Shown here: in pieces, positions 48,560 to 61,157 of the stretch
Position numbering within the stretch: position 1 is the first letter of the stretch
How the letters are laid out: every line of letters begins with the position of its first letter
Notes under the pieces: model-generated
The model's database searches: none
Told to the model about the DNA's origin: nothing
Seen by the model: the letters and a program-made list of their open reading frames with translations, nothing else
Position numbers and translations under genes: made by a program
Assembly (NCBI RefSeq): GCF_958979055.1
Contig: NC_084888.1
Coordinates: 7,859,501 to 7,923,500, forward strand
Direction: 5' to 3'
Source: Alnus glutinosa
Taxonomy: Eukaryota > Streptophyta > Magnoliopsida > Fagales > Betulaceae
Length of the DNA: 64,000 bases

Positions 48560-51500
48560 AGACGTTACAAGAGGCGGACGCAAAGTACTGGTATGCCCTT
48601 CTGTGAGAATCGCCATATACTGGGCTGTTTTTTTTTTTTTAACGTAAATGTTTGAACAAGTGAGAGTTCTCCCCTCTGCATTATAGCGCGTGAGGAATGT
48701 GTCAGTAATGGGTCCTACCAATTGCGGACATGATTTTTTTTTCTTTTTTTTCTTTTTTAAGGAAATTGCGGACATGATTTTCTATTTCAATTTGACCTTA
48801 AAAAAATGGATAAGGTAAACTATAATTATTTGCTTAAATTTAAAAAAATTGATACATATAATTATAAAAGATTATTTATAAGATTTACTTGATCGAAAAA
48901 GTAGTTAAGCAACCTAATTTTTATTTGGTCAGGTAGGTCTCATAATAATCTCTCACAATTACATGTTCGAACTCTCTCAAATTCAAACAAATACTTATAA
49001 AAGATTCTAATCCAAAAAAATCTTCTTTATCACAATAATATTTATTTTGCATATATATAAGATTTAATGGTGATTTTAAAGGGTCAAAGGATGAGAGTCT
49101 TGAGATAATGATCATGGGAAGAAAATAAGCATTTTTCAAAAATATAAGATATTCTTTCATTTACGCTTGCTTTAGCGATCGATGAAAAGCTGATTTCGCT
49201 AAGCAGTGAATGGTTTCATTAATTTCATTTTTAGTATGCCCCACAAATTATGACCAAAAGTTATTTGACATAGTTTTTATATCATCAATCAATTAGCAAT
49301 ATTGACTCCAACATCATTCCTACTACAGTGTATGCACAATTTTCAAGTCATCTCCCTCTACGATTACCTGATGGATTTTCAAATCTTTATAAAATTCTAT
49401 CACCTTTCATGTTGCCATAGTCTCAGCTACTGTTGGATCAATAATAAAAGATATTGAGGTATGTAATGTACACATAGTCACCAATACATTTCCAGCCATC
49501 GTAATCGATCTTTGGCTATAATGCCTACACCCATCTTTTCTTTTCCCCGGCCAGTTTATTCATCGTTGCGTTTTAATTTACTTTAACAAATTCAGCAGGT
49601 GGTTTTTTCTATTTGGACTTCTTCGCTCTCGTTTTCCTCCATATTATTCTCCAAGCTCTGTATTGCTTGATAGAACTCCTCCAATGAGTCTTTAACGCTT
49701 TTGACTATATGAAATGAGTGTATAAGATCACTTCAAAAGACTATTGTATTTCTATGAAGCCAAATCCTTCTAATTGTTGTTGCCATGCACCAACTCCAAT
49801 CATTCTTCATCTACTCTCTCCATTATTTTTCCAAACAGACACATCAAGAAGTCATCTTCATTGTTGAAAAAAAAGAAAAGAAAAGAAAAGTTATGTTGCC
49901 TTTCAATTCGCCCGTACATCTATTGATGACGGCAACTCCGAAAAATATGACCGTTATTCTCTGCAACAAAGCCACAAATGAGACAAAGAGGATCTTGCAC
50001 TGTCCATTTTCTAAACATATTTTATTTGGTGGGTAATAAATTATTGCAGGTCCTCATAAAAATATCTCTTCAACACCCCTTATACTCTCATTTTTCAAAT
50101 TCTCTTCTACACACAGCTAGAGATCGATACTTTTAAGCATTCTCCTTTTTTTTTCTTGAATGCTTCTCTCTTTTTCAAGGCGGTAAGAACTTTTAACTAA
50201 AAAAATTTCATTCAAAGTCCCTATCCGCACCGGTTGATCTTTTTTCCCGTACACTTTTTTTATGGCCCAACTACATATTCTCGCCGCTTCACCGATCTTA
50301 ATTAAAAATTTCTTTTATCAGAGTAATCTTCCACCGCTTTGTAAATATATATATATATATATCTCCATCTATTTGTTCTTTTACCCTTGCATCTCGAGGA
50401 AGCATTCTTACCACAGATTGAACGGACCGAATATGATGTTCATCCATATTTGATTATGAAGAACACTTAAATAAGATATTTCTTTGAAAATTATGTGGTG
50501 AACATGAGAGAGAGAGAGAGCTTTGACACAAAATACACGAAATGGGTACATGAAGTGGATGAATACATACCGGATGTATATTTGAGGGGTGAGATATGTG
50601 GAAGAATACGTATCAAATATTTGAGTGAGATGGTATAAAAAGAATTAGACTCCATTTATTTCGGCGTAAAATATATCCCCTAATCTTACTTGAGTGGGAC
50701 AAGTTGATAACCATCGTATTAAAAGAATTTTAGGCTCTATTTATTTTGACGATAAAATATCGTCCAATCTTGCGTTCTAAAGTCATATGATTCGTCATAC
50801 TTGTCACTATTTTTCGTAAAGACCATGCATGTTGATGGACAAAAACATATTTCTTTATAAAAGTACTGGTAGAGAACTGTTGGAAGCTAAGAGAGCGACA
50901 AGGTCAAACTTTTCAGCCACGAAGTTGTGGAAGCTAATTAATTAAAGGTAGCCATGACTAGCTAGCTAGAACCTTCTTGATGGATAGGCGTTGTTAGATG
51001 AAGTGCCATAAAGACATAAAGCGGCAACAGATTATTTCTTGCAATTGGGGGACTGAATTCAGGCATTTGTACGTACGTGGAACCAATTTCTTGAATTTTT
51101 TTTCTTTGTATTCTGTTGCAAAGTTTAACGTAGACATTGGAAGCACAATTGTTCGTCGAGAGAGATCGAACAACGTACGATAGGTTAGAAGAAGAAGTCG
51201 ATGTTTTACCACCTCCAGTAATTATGGATACAATACAACAAATTATACGCACGTACGCACGTATGCGGTTGGACCACGTCCGAGGCGATTGAGCTGTATA
51301 TGCATCACAGCGTAAGCGTTGCCAATGCTTGAGTGTGATCTGTGAGGGTTCTATCGCACTTGTCACTACGGTCCATCTCACATTTTCCCTTGTTTTGGAG
51401 CTTTCAAGCCCAAAAATAGACAAGTGGCTACACTTGTCCAGCACCACGCAACCTACAGAGAACCATCACATAAATGAGACATTAATTGAGACAAGACTCT

Positions 51501-52724
51501 TAAAGCAAACAAATTAAAAAAGGTATGCCTAGCAAGATATTATCAAATATATATCTTGAATCAATGAATATATCTCATAGAAACTGAACTGATTCAATTC
51601 GTTGATGAGATTGTTAGTGCTAATTAAGTACATCGTGGCAAGCCTGATGACTAAGATTAGCATAAGTGCAGTGACTGTGAGACTAAATGACAAATACAGT
51701 GCTGCTTCCAATTACTGAGCCCCTCATATCAATTATTGAGACAAAACATTCTGATATATATGCACATAACTTTGCTCGATCAATACACTGCTTCCAATCT
51801 TATTATTCGAAGGATTCTCATATCTTTTCTCTCCTCGATCGTATATTATATATCTCCCTTATCAGAGACCAAAATCCCCCTTAATTCCCCTTTTTGTTTT
51901 TTCTTTTAACTGCCCAGAAACAAAATATTGTTGCATTGGCATGCAAATTAAATGTGTCACATGCGGCATGGAAAAATGAAACTGTAGGAGAGGTTGCAAG
52001 CTAATTTTAAAATATGTTAATTATTTGGGCAATTAGTTTACATTGTGATCTATTTAAAATTGAAAGAAAATTTAAGAATTTAATTGTTGAATTTAAAAAT
52101 TATATTAATTAAATAGCATGAAAACGCAAGTACTGCTAAAAGATGAAGATATAGGCAATTCAAGAAAAAAGTCCGGACTCTAAACAAATGGGTCATTTTA
52201 ATCTTCTCTTTCTTTTACCTTTTGTTGATGGTGATACTAATAATTAAACATCTCTGATCTGTCTGATTGGCCGTGCAAAGGGACTCATGCTGCAATAGTA
52301 CTTCACTTAATTAATTGTGTCAATATATAGTTGTGTGGGTGGCAACATTTCATATTTTTTTTCATTAGAGAAATGATATATACTTTGTCATCTAAAGATA
52401 TAATTATTGATTTTTTATTTTTTTATTTTTTTAAAACAAAATACAAAACCAGACCCCAACCCATTTATATAATTTTGTGATTTTTTGTTTAATAATAATA
52501 ATAAAAGTTAATAACTGTGTCAATAATTATGTCACGGTGACAATTAACATGCATATCAAATCTCTACGACAAAACGGTGTCAAAAATATTGAAAGATGCA
52601 GTACTGTATATCTTTCTTTCTCTCTACTACTCTTAGCTTTTGCTGAACGTCGTTAACCCTAGTACGTACGTAGGTGATCCCAAGATTCACAATTGAGAGC
52701 CAAACACGTGAGCTTTTCGGGAGG
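48560..52724. other. Long intergenic stretch, no confident gene
   Basis: About 4 kb without a recognisable gene. 48930-48975 has a sequence related to the repeat in the CYP703 intron (CTCACAATTACATGTTCGAA). An (AT)n run lies at 50347-50362. A 161-codon open frame at 50962-51447 on the minus strand has no family features and looks fortuitous. Confidence 0.5.
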
Positions 52725-52760
52725 ATGGAAGAAGACGAGAGAATCAACAAGAAGCGAGAG
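52725..52760 (+). other. Possible orphan first coding exon
   Basis: ATG followed by 11 codons (MEEDERINKKRE) and then GAG|GTACTG, a plausible splice donor. It is preceded by pyrimidine-rich CTTTCTTTCTCTC sequence like a 5' leader. No convincing second exon was found downstream in the next few kilobases. It may be chance, or a remnant of a truncated gene. Confidence 0.2.
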
Positions 52761-55024
52761 GTACTGGCAGATCACAAATTAATTGAGTTTTGTTTGTTTG
52801 TTTGTTTGTCTTTTTGGTTGGTTGGTTCTACTTGCTTTCTTCCGTGACTCTTTTCCTTTCCACACCACACAAGTAAAGATAGAAAATGTTACACGTGAGG
52901 AAAATTTGACGAAGTTTTGTGAAGGTAGGAGTCTGTGTCAATGTCAGGTCGATTATAACTAGGCCTAAGCCTGGGTCCGGATGGCGTATGATTATTCCTC
53001 TGCCCCCTTAATGTTTGTTTGTATCAAAGCCCCATTCCTTCAAATGACAGATCGAGTAGCAGTAATGCCTTAATGGCTAGGTCCACTTGGAGCTTTCTCC
53101 GATTAATTTCCCAATTGCCATGACACCTTTTCCTTCAATGCATGGGAGGGACCGGAGGAGCTGCCCGGCCCTACCCAGTGTCTCCCCCACTTCCGGGGGG
53201 TTTGGGACGTCGGGAAATTCTGATCAGTAAGCGTGGAGCAGATCTTACCAAACACTCTGCAAAAAGTAAAGCAGATCTTACCTAACTCCAATATCATGTA
53301 ATGTGGGAAACAACAAAACTCTTTCTAAACTATGTGTTTGTATCTTTGTATAATCCATTAGGGATGTATGTACTTCCTGGTGTCCACCCTGTCTAACGTA
53401 TCTCCTCCTTCAGCTTGTTTATAAAAGTTACTGTCAGAATATTTTTGTTGCTTAAGCTTGCACGGTGGAAATGGCCAATCAAGTGTGGAGAAATTAATAT
53501 ACTATGGGAATAAGAGTAACGGTACCGTACACATAGCGGCTCCAGCCTCAAACGATTTAAGCCGTTGCTTAAGACCTCATTGAATACGGCAGGCTTCTAA
53601 CTAATAATTATATAATAAATAATCTTTAGTTTTTTTAAAAAAAAATTAAAACTAAAAAAAACAAAGGCTCTAATATGATAAAAAAGTTAATAAAATATTC
53701 TTTAATTAAGGCCTCCACTTAATAAGTGTACAATACAAGTTATTTCTAAAATAATATTTAAGACCCTAATATGGTAAAAATATAATAAATAGTTTCTAAT
53801 TAAGGCTCTCAATTATGGTAAAAGTAATTACAAATTGAAAGTCTCATTATTCACATTCAGGAGAAAAAAAAAACCATAAATTCTTGAAAAGTCTCACTTA
53901 TTTACTCTTTTTAAAAGCCTCATTTTTACATTCATGACATTAGTCCAACTTGCATAATTTTTTTTCCAAAGTTTATTTGAGTTGAAAAATGTTTAGAAAA
54001 ATATGAAAAGTCTCCAAAGTACATAAATTTCCATTGTTTGCATTGTGCATAATAGATATAATTACATTATCAGTGAGTCTTCAATGTCCAACAATTTTTT
54101 CCTCACGCATTATGTTCTATTACAAATCAATCTTTAATTTATATAACTTATTTCTATTTTTCTCTTTATTTTTATTTAAATCTTATTATTTCATGTCTTA
54201 AATCAAATGATAAGTCATTCTATATCTAATAAGTTATAAAAAAAAAAAAGTTTTAAACTACATTTTACAGAAGAAAGTGCTCTAGTTGACATATTAAATA
54301 AAAAAAATATAATATAAATATTAAAATAACTTTAATTTAATGAATATAAGTATAAGAAAATGGTTTCACTTAGATCTCTAAATTTATCGAGCCGGCCTTG
54401 ACGGTACACACTCTCACTTTCTCACTTATTTCCAAATCTCTTTGGTGACTTTTAAAACCACCATTAAATTCATGATGAATTTTTATTGAATTTTAATATA
54501 ATAGTAGTTTTAAAAGTTACCTAAAAAAGTGTAAACATAGGTGTGAAAAAGTGAGAGTGCCTGTATCAATACTCTTGAAATAATATTAAGAAAGAGAGAA
54601 AAAGCAGAGACAAAGAGACAAAGTGATGGGCTACGTGTTTACTATATATATTGAATTATATGAAACAATATTACATAAGTCCCCTAAAAATGAAAACATA
54701 ACATTAACAATATTCTAACAAAATGCTTGGCACTAAAATGGAAGTAATCAGGTCTCTACTCTGGTTTCTTGGCCTTTATAACTCTTCTTTAACTGTCCCT
54801 CGCATAACTCAGTATGAAATAATTAGGTTATGTCAACTGATTTGATAGGTGAAGTCTTTTTCTGCAATAAAAAGAAATGGCATGTTTGGCAAAGCACTCA
54901 ATTTCTATTTTAAATCATATCAACTTAAAAATATTTTGTTTTTTTATATCATATCAATAACTTTTAACAATTTTTTTTTTACTTTTTATCATCAATTACT
55001 TTTTAATAACATTTTTCACTTTAA
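52761..55024. other. Intergenic with a small inverted repeat
   Basis: A (TTTG)n run lies at 52790-52810. 54405-54560 has inverted arms (CTCTCACTTTCTCAC against GTGAAAAAGTGAGAG) around the TGACTTTTAAAACCACC motif shared with other MITEs in this window. No gene is recognised. Confidence 0.5.
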
Positions 55025-55470
55025 GAGAAACTTCACTTAATTCTCTTGAACTTCTATCAAATTTGTAATTACTCTCTAAACTTTAAAAACTTTTAATTTA
55101 GTGTATCAATCTTTCGATTTTTTTTTTTAATTTCATTTATCTGTTAGGATTTTCCATTAAATCCTAACGGAGGTCGGAGGAGTGTCAAAATTTCCCAAAT
55201 ACCCCCTTTTTTTATGGGAAAAAAAATGTAAAGATTTAAACGTTGGTCAGGGTTTAATGAAATTTACAAAGATAACAATGCATAAATCTTTGAAAAAAAA
55301 AATAGGGGCATTATGAGAATTTTTACTGAATTTAATGGAAAATCTTAATGGATAGATGAAATTGAAAAAAAAAAAATTGAAAGATAAATACACTAAATTG
55401 AGAATTTTTAAAATTTAGAAAAGTAATTACAAAAGCGACAACAATTCAAAAAAGTTAAGTGAAGTTTCCC
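55025..55470. mobile_element. Foldback element
   Basis: The left end GAGAAACTTCACTTAA is mirrored by TTAAGTGAAGTTTCCC on the right, and internal arms repeat TTTCATTTATC and GATAGATGAAATTG. About 446 bp and non-coding. The flanks do not give a matching TSD, so it is probably older than the other foldbacks. Confidence 0.65.
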
Positions 55471-56462
55471 TAAATTTTATACACAATATGAAATTATCAA
55501 CCAGGTTCTCTCAAAGCCTCAAATGTCTGTTATGTGGCAATGTGGAGTTTTGGTTGCATGGTTAAAACTATCAACTAGGTTTCCTAGCCGAACAATATTG
55601 TTAGGTCCATTACTTTCTCACTTTTGTTTGTGCAAATCATGGAGAAATTTTATTTATTAATATACTTCTAATACGTAATTATTATTTTTTCTATATATAA
55701 GAAATATCAACTATAAGAGGATCAACTATATAACATACAAATAAGAAATAGTAATTGAATTTCTATAATGAATATATCAATTTTACATCTATCTACAAGA
55801 AAAAGATTAATCAATTATCGGATCTTTATCCAGCACCAGTGGTCGTGGTTCAATTTGCATCATGTAGGATTAGGAGTAATAATATGGACCATTTTTTTTT
55901 TTTTTTTATCATCTCAAATATGATGTGTCTTTTTTAAATTACTATTGGATTTATCATAAATTCAATGATAATTTTAAGAGTCACGCTAATTTGAGCATAT
56001 TAAAAATCCGTGGCATTACTCACGGGCCTAGAGGTCTGGACCAAGCCTGCTAAGTTTGACCCAGAAGATGACGCTGCTTCAGAGTCAAGCTTAGGCTGAA
56101 ATATTTTGACTCAACCCGACTAGATTGGGACTTCCGAAACAAATCCCGTTCACAAAATCATTTCTCCGGGTGCCAACAATTTGGGCTTGGTGAGCAGGAA
56201 ATTGCAAGCGGTTGTTTTTCGCATTAAAACAAAATTAATTAGACCAAAAAAAAAAAGAAAAAAAAAAAAGAGGAAGAGAGTGAAAGTTGTTTCCTATTTG
56301 CAGCCCAACAATGTAATCTACAGAAATCCACTTTACCCACACGAATTGGGCTCCTCGGTTGAGGCTGAGGCCCACTGAGCCTATGAATGGTTTGTAGCGG
56401 TTGCCTGGCGGACTTGTTTGTCGACTGAGGGCTCGACGACAACGAGGCAGGTTGGGGTTGGT

Positions 56463-56640
56463 CTAGGGATGTAAACAAAGCAAAGGAATCCATGAGCTCG
56501 CTCGGACTACTCGTGAACACGAAACTATACTCGATTTTTAAACGATACATACCCTGATACCCGTATAAAACTCTGCTCGCTCGTTTAAAGTTCGCGAACA
56601 TACTCGAAAAAAGGCTTGGCTCGCTTATTAGCTCGACTCG
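56463..56640. repeat. Possible hAT-type transposon end
   Basis: CTAGGGATGTAAACAAAGC followed by sequence rich in CTCGCTCG and GCTCGAC words. This resembles one end of a hAT-like non-autonomous family common in plants. The matching opposite end was not found. Confidence 0.35.
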
Positions 56641-59640
56641 TATATATTTATTAATATACATATTTATTAATAAATATATGCATATATATTGATAAAAATA
56701 ACTTATTTAGTATATCATTTATTAATTAACAATAATTAATTATTATTATACAATATATAATTATTAGTTATATCTATAAGTATCTATATAATATATAATT
56801 TAATTATAAAAGATAATTAATATGATTTATCTTATATGATCTAAGAGACAAAGACTCTAAGTCTAATAATTAAATATCTAATGATCGTTGAATTAACAAT
56901 AAATTGTTAATCATATGATTTAATGAAAATCTTGATATTTAATCGTATTATTCAAATAATCATATCATATACAATGACAATGTAATTGGTATAATCCCAA
57001 ATCAATTGATTAGCATTAAAATCAACAATGTGTTTCTTATCATCACAAATTAAGTATAATTATTAGAATTCATATCATTATATTATATGATGATCATATG
57101 TATTATAACTAGAATTTATATGAAATGCATATAATCTAAAATTTATATAATATTAAATCTTAAGTGATATGACACATTCTATCTTTTTTATATAATGTAA
57201 TAATCATATCAATAATACTTATTTTGTATCATTGTATAATTAAGTGTGATATAAGTTCTAACAATGTACTATGATGTAACAACAATAAATTATGTGATCA
57301 AATAATTCATTTGATTTAATTTAAGTATGATCTAACAATTTATATGATATTAAATCTCATGTCATATGTCACAATGTATAATGTAATAATCATATAAAAA
57401 AATACTTATTTTGTATTATTATATAATTAAGTGTGATCTAAGTTCTAACAATGTACTATAATGTAACAACAATAAGTGATGTGATATAACATTTTATTTG
57501 ATTTAATTTAAGTATGATCTAACAATTTATATGATATTAAATCTCATGTCATATGACACAATGTATAATGTAATAATCATATCAACAATATTATATCATA
57601 TAAATGTTATTATTAATTAGATATTAAGGAAGTTATGATAAGTAATTAAGTATGATTCATAATTTTCATATCATATGATATGAATCATAATTCATAACTA
57701 TATATAATTAAAATTCAATCTATAACAATAATTATTATAGCCACATAATGACATAGTCTGATAGTCACATACCTATATAAGTCATAACTCATAAGTATAC
57801 AATTTACACTAAATAACTAATATAAATTATAATGATTAAGTATCTAGTTACTTAGATAATTTTGATACAAACTTGATACTTGTAGGTTAAGTATAAAATA
57901 ATGATTAAGTATTATTATTATTATTATTATTTTAATTTAAATATAATTAATAATTTGTAGGCTTTTACTCTTGAGGCTATGAATTAATGAATTATGATTA
58001 AGTGTAATTTGTGTAAATGTGTAATTACTAATTATGGATTTATGATTAACATTTAACAGATTAACTAATTAAATATAAATGTATAATTATACGAATATGA
58101 CAATATGTAACTTATAAGTTAGAATTAATTATCTTTAAGTATAAATAATAATTTTTTAAATTTTCAATTAACTTATAAATATAGGCTTATAATTTATAAA
58201 GTAATAAGTTATTAACTTATTGCAAAAATGAGAAAACTGTAATTTTTTTAAAAAAACTTTGAATCATCATATTAACTAATTAAAGATAACTGTTAGATTT
58301 GTTTGTTAATCAATTTCAGCTGTTGGATGGCTAATGTTCATTTCAGCTGTAGAGCACGACTGACACTGAAATTTATTCAGTGTTTCGCACGTCACGTTAT
58401 TCATATATAGTCTAACAATTTATATAATATTAAACATTATGTCATATAGCACAATATATAGTGTAATAATCATATCAACAATACTTATTTTGTATCATTG
58501 TATAATTAAGCGTGATCTAAGTTCTAACAATATACTATGATCTAATAACAATAGGTGATATGATCTAACAATACATTTGATTAAATTTAAGTATAATCTA
58601 ACAATTTATATATATGATTTCAAATCTCATGTCATATGGCACAATGTATATTTATTATAGAATCTAATAATCCTATAGTCCTATATAATGATAATGCTTA
58701 TCTAGTTATATTATATCATATAAATGTTATTATTTGATACTAAGGAAGTTAGGATAACTGGATAAGTAATTAAGTATGATTCATAATTTTTATATCATAT
58801 TACAAATAATCTCATATCATATGATATTAATCATAATTCATAACTATATATAATTAAAAATTAAACTATAACAATAAATTATTGTAGCCACATTATAACA
58901 TAGTCACATAACTTATAACAATGTAAGTACATAAGTCATAACTCATAAGTTTACAATTCATACCAAGTAACTAATATAAATTATAATGATTAAATATCTA
59001 GTACATAAGTCATTAATAATTTATGTTTTGAGTGGCCATCATGATACTTTTTTGTTCAAAGATCAAATGATAATATCATAATACTTTCGTCCCCAAAGGG
59101 TAGCTCAATCGGCTGAAGACCACGCCTCATGAAGCGGAGGTCACTAGTTCGAATCCCCCCTCCCTCCTCTTGTGTGGACATGTCAAAAAAAATAAAAATA
59201 ATAATCATAATACTTTCTTGTTCAAGATTATATAATACAATCTTTAAATATGTATTAAGTATATAAGTATATAGAATAAGTATCCGTGTATTTAAATTAT
59301 GATTAGGTATCTAAATTATGAATTGTTGTATTATAATTTATAAATATATAATTATAAAAAAAGCTATAAGTTTGAGTTCACATAATCACATTATTATAAG
59401 TTTGAATTCACATAATTACAAATTAAGTTATGAATATTAAACAATTAAGTTATAAATATACTTACATAATCATACTTAAATTAATAGCTTAATTAATAGT
59501 CCATACTTCACGCAAGCACATAATTTAGAGCTTAAGTATTATTATTATTATAGCTTAGGTATAAATTTCATGTAATTTATAAAATTATATTTAATCTATT
59601 AAAAATATAACATATTTTAGTTGCAAAAATGGTCTACCGA
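56640..59640. repeat. AT-rich repeat field with tandem duplications
   Basis: Roughly 3 kb, extremely AT-rich, without coding potential. A unit of about 200 bp with GTGATCTAAGTTCTAACAAT and AATCTCATGTCATATG words occurs twice in tandem at about 57190-57590. A third, diverged copy lies at about 58400-58630. The following block (AAGGAAGTTATGATAAG and CATAACTATATATAATTAAA words) also recurs, near 57630-57720 and 58740-58860, so a segment of about 1.1 kb appears duplicated. Confidence 0.7.
59089..59203 (+). mobile_element. tRNA-derived SINE with 14-bp TSD
   Basis: About 115 bp. It has a pol III A-box-like TAGCTCAATCGGC and a B box GTTCGAATCC spaced as in a tRNA, then a short tail and an A-rich 3' end. 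The 14-mer ATCATAATACTTTC flanks it exactly at 59075-59088 and 59204-59217, the signature of LINE-mediated insertion. The perfect duplication implies a recent event. It is not a functional tRNA. Confidence 0.92.
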
Positions 59641-60069
59641 AACTATTTTTTTCTTATAAATGAGAGAAGATTGCACTTTTTTGTTTTTTGTTTTTATTGA
59701 AAGAGGATTGCAAAGAAAGAACAAAGAAGGCCCACGTACATTAAAAAAAAAAAAAAAAAAATGTCTGATGATACCTCTCTTTTTTTATTTCAAATTCAAA
59801 TTAACACATAAAATGCATGCCCATCTTAATGGTCGCCAGCTGCATTCTACCATTTAATATGAACTCATCTCGCTTTGACACGTTGTCTCGAGATACACGC
59901 TTCTCATTAATCCCACGCCTTCAGCCTTCTTTTACTTTTCCTATAATCAGCTTCTGGACTCTTCCTTGTTTTACGAGCTTCTTTGTTTATTTTATTTTTT
60001 TATGAGCTATTGCTCGACTCTTCATCTCATCTTCTTCCTATCTTCACATTTGAATGTTTACTCATTTTT

Positions 60070-60268
60070 TTTCGCGATCGCAACAATTTCGCCCACTCTT
60101 CTTTGATTGAAATACCTGAAGGCTCGGCCCATGGACCTATAGAGGTTGGACAGAAGAGTGAACCTGCCTACTGCCACAACATCGAGATTGAAGCCCAAGC
60201 GCCATGGGGTAAACCTTGGTTCTATGACATCAAGAGATAACTTGAGGGTTGTATGCTCCCAGCTAAAG
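60070..60268 (+). pseudogene. Fragment of a Ty3/gypsy pol (RNase H-integrase linker)
   Basis: Reads KPWFYDIKR, then a stop codon, then LEG. PWFYDIK(R)YLEG-like sequence is typical of the linker between RNase H and integrase in Tat/Retand-type plant elements. It ends where the LTR of the next element starts, so it belongs to a different, truncated copy into or beside which the downstream element inserted. Confidence 0.5.
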
Positions 60269-61110
60269 TGTTAGGGAAATAATCAACTCCAAAGACACCT
60301 GGACTCCAGGACAGGTCAGAGGTTCGAACCACAGGTCTGATCGGCGTGTCACCTCGGTCAAATCACCTCAGATATTTGTCATAATCTTGTATGAAGGGAT
60401 CATCTCGGTGCCTGGAGGATTGAATACCTCGGACCTAAAAAAAAACTCTACAGGGTGCGGAATATTTCGAGATCTCCTAGTTTGGGCAGAGCGAACACGT
60501 CTCGGATATTTGCGACTCGGAGAGTTGGTGAAGGTACGAAATAATCGCCTCGGGGTTATCTCCTCAGGTTTAACAAGTGTTTTAAGGTCCTTAGAACTCT
60601 ATATCCAAGATTTATGGGTGCAGATTCCAATCTACGATTTAGTGAGAGTCGTGATAAGACTCCAATCCCAAGATCTTCGGGATTGACCCTTATCCCAACA
60701 TTAATGGGATAAGGTACCTATCAATGTGGAAATCATCTAAACAGTCAGACTACTATCCAACTTGTTCCCGATTCAAACTCCATGGAGATAAGGTTGAAAC
60801 CTACACGATCCAGGATTTAAATTACTAGTCCGACTATGCTTCAAACACTCCAGTAGTTTTATAAATGTGAACTGTGCGCCTATAAATATGACTACTACGC
60901 CAAGTATAAAGCACGCATTCTTTAAGCTTTGAGATTTTTTATTCACACAAGAAAGTTACGGAGTTTAAACTGACTTAGGCATCGGAGTGGGCGTAGTTGA
61001 CACCCCCGACTAGTTGTTTGTTATTTTTGCAAGTAAAGAGGAAGGTGAAAATACCAAAGGAGAAGACGTATCACAAGGCGACACGTCACTGTACCGAAAA
61101 CTGTACCAAT
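60269..61110 (+). repeat. 5' LTR of the Tat-type element (ends approximate)
   Basis: Begins TGTTAGGG, ends a few bases before the primer-binding site, and contains a CCTATAAATATG promoter-like box near 60880. Without the 3' copy the boundaries are estimates. Confidence 0.5.
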
Positions 61111-61157
61111 AGTTTGGTGCCGTCTGTGGGAACGACATTGTTCTCTAAAAAAAAATC

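Noticed and set aside
50962..51447. 161-codon minus-strand ORF
   Set aside because: No domain, no family resemblance and an AT-rich intergenic setting; length is compatible with chance.
56239..56661. 140-codon minus-strand ORF
   Set aside because: Serine-rich with a poly-Phe end derived from an A run. It crosses a likely transposon end and has no family features.
59089..59160. Second tRNA gene
   Set aside because: A and B boxes are present but the acceptor stem does not pair, and the A-rich tail plus 14-bp TSD identify it as a SINE.
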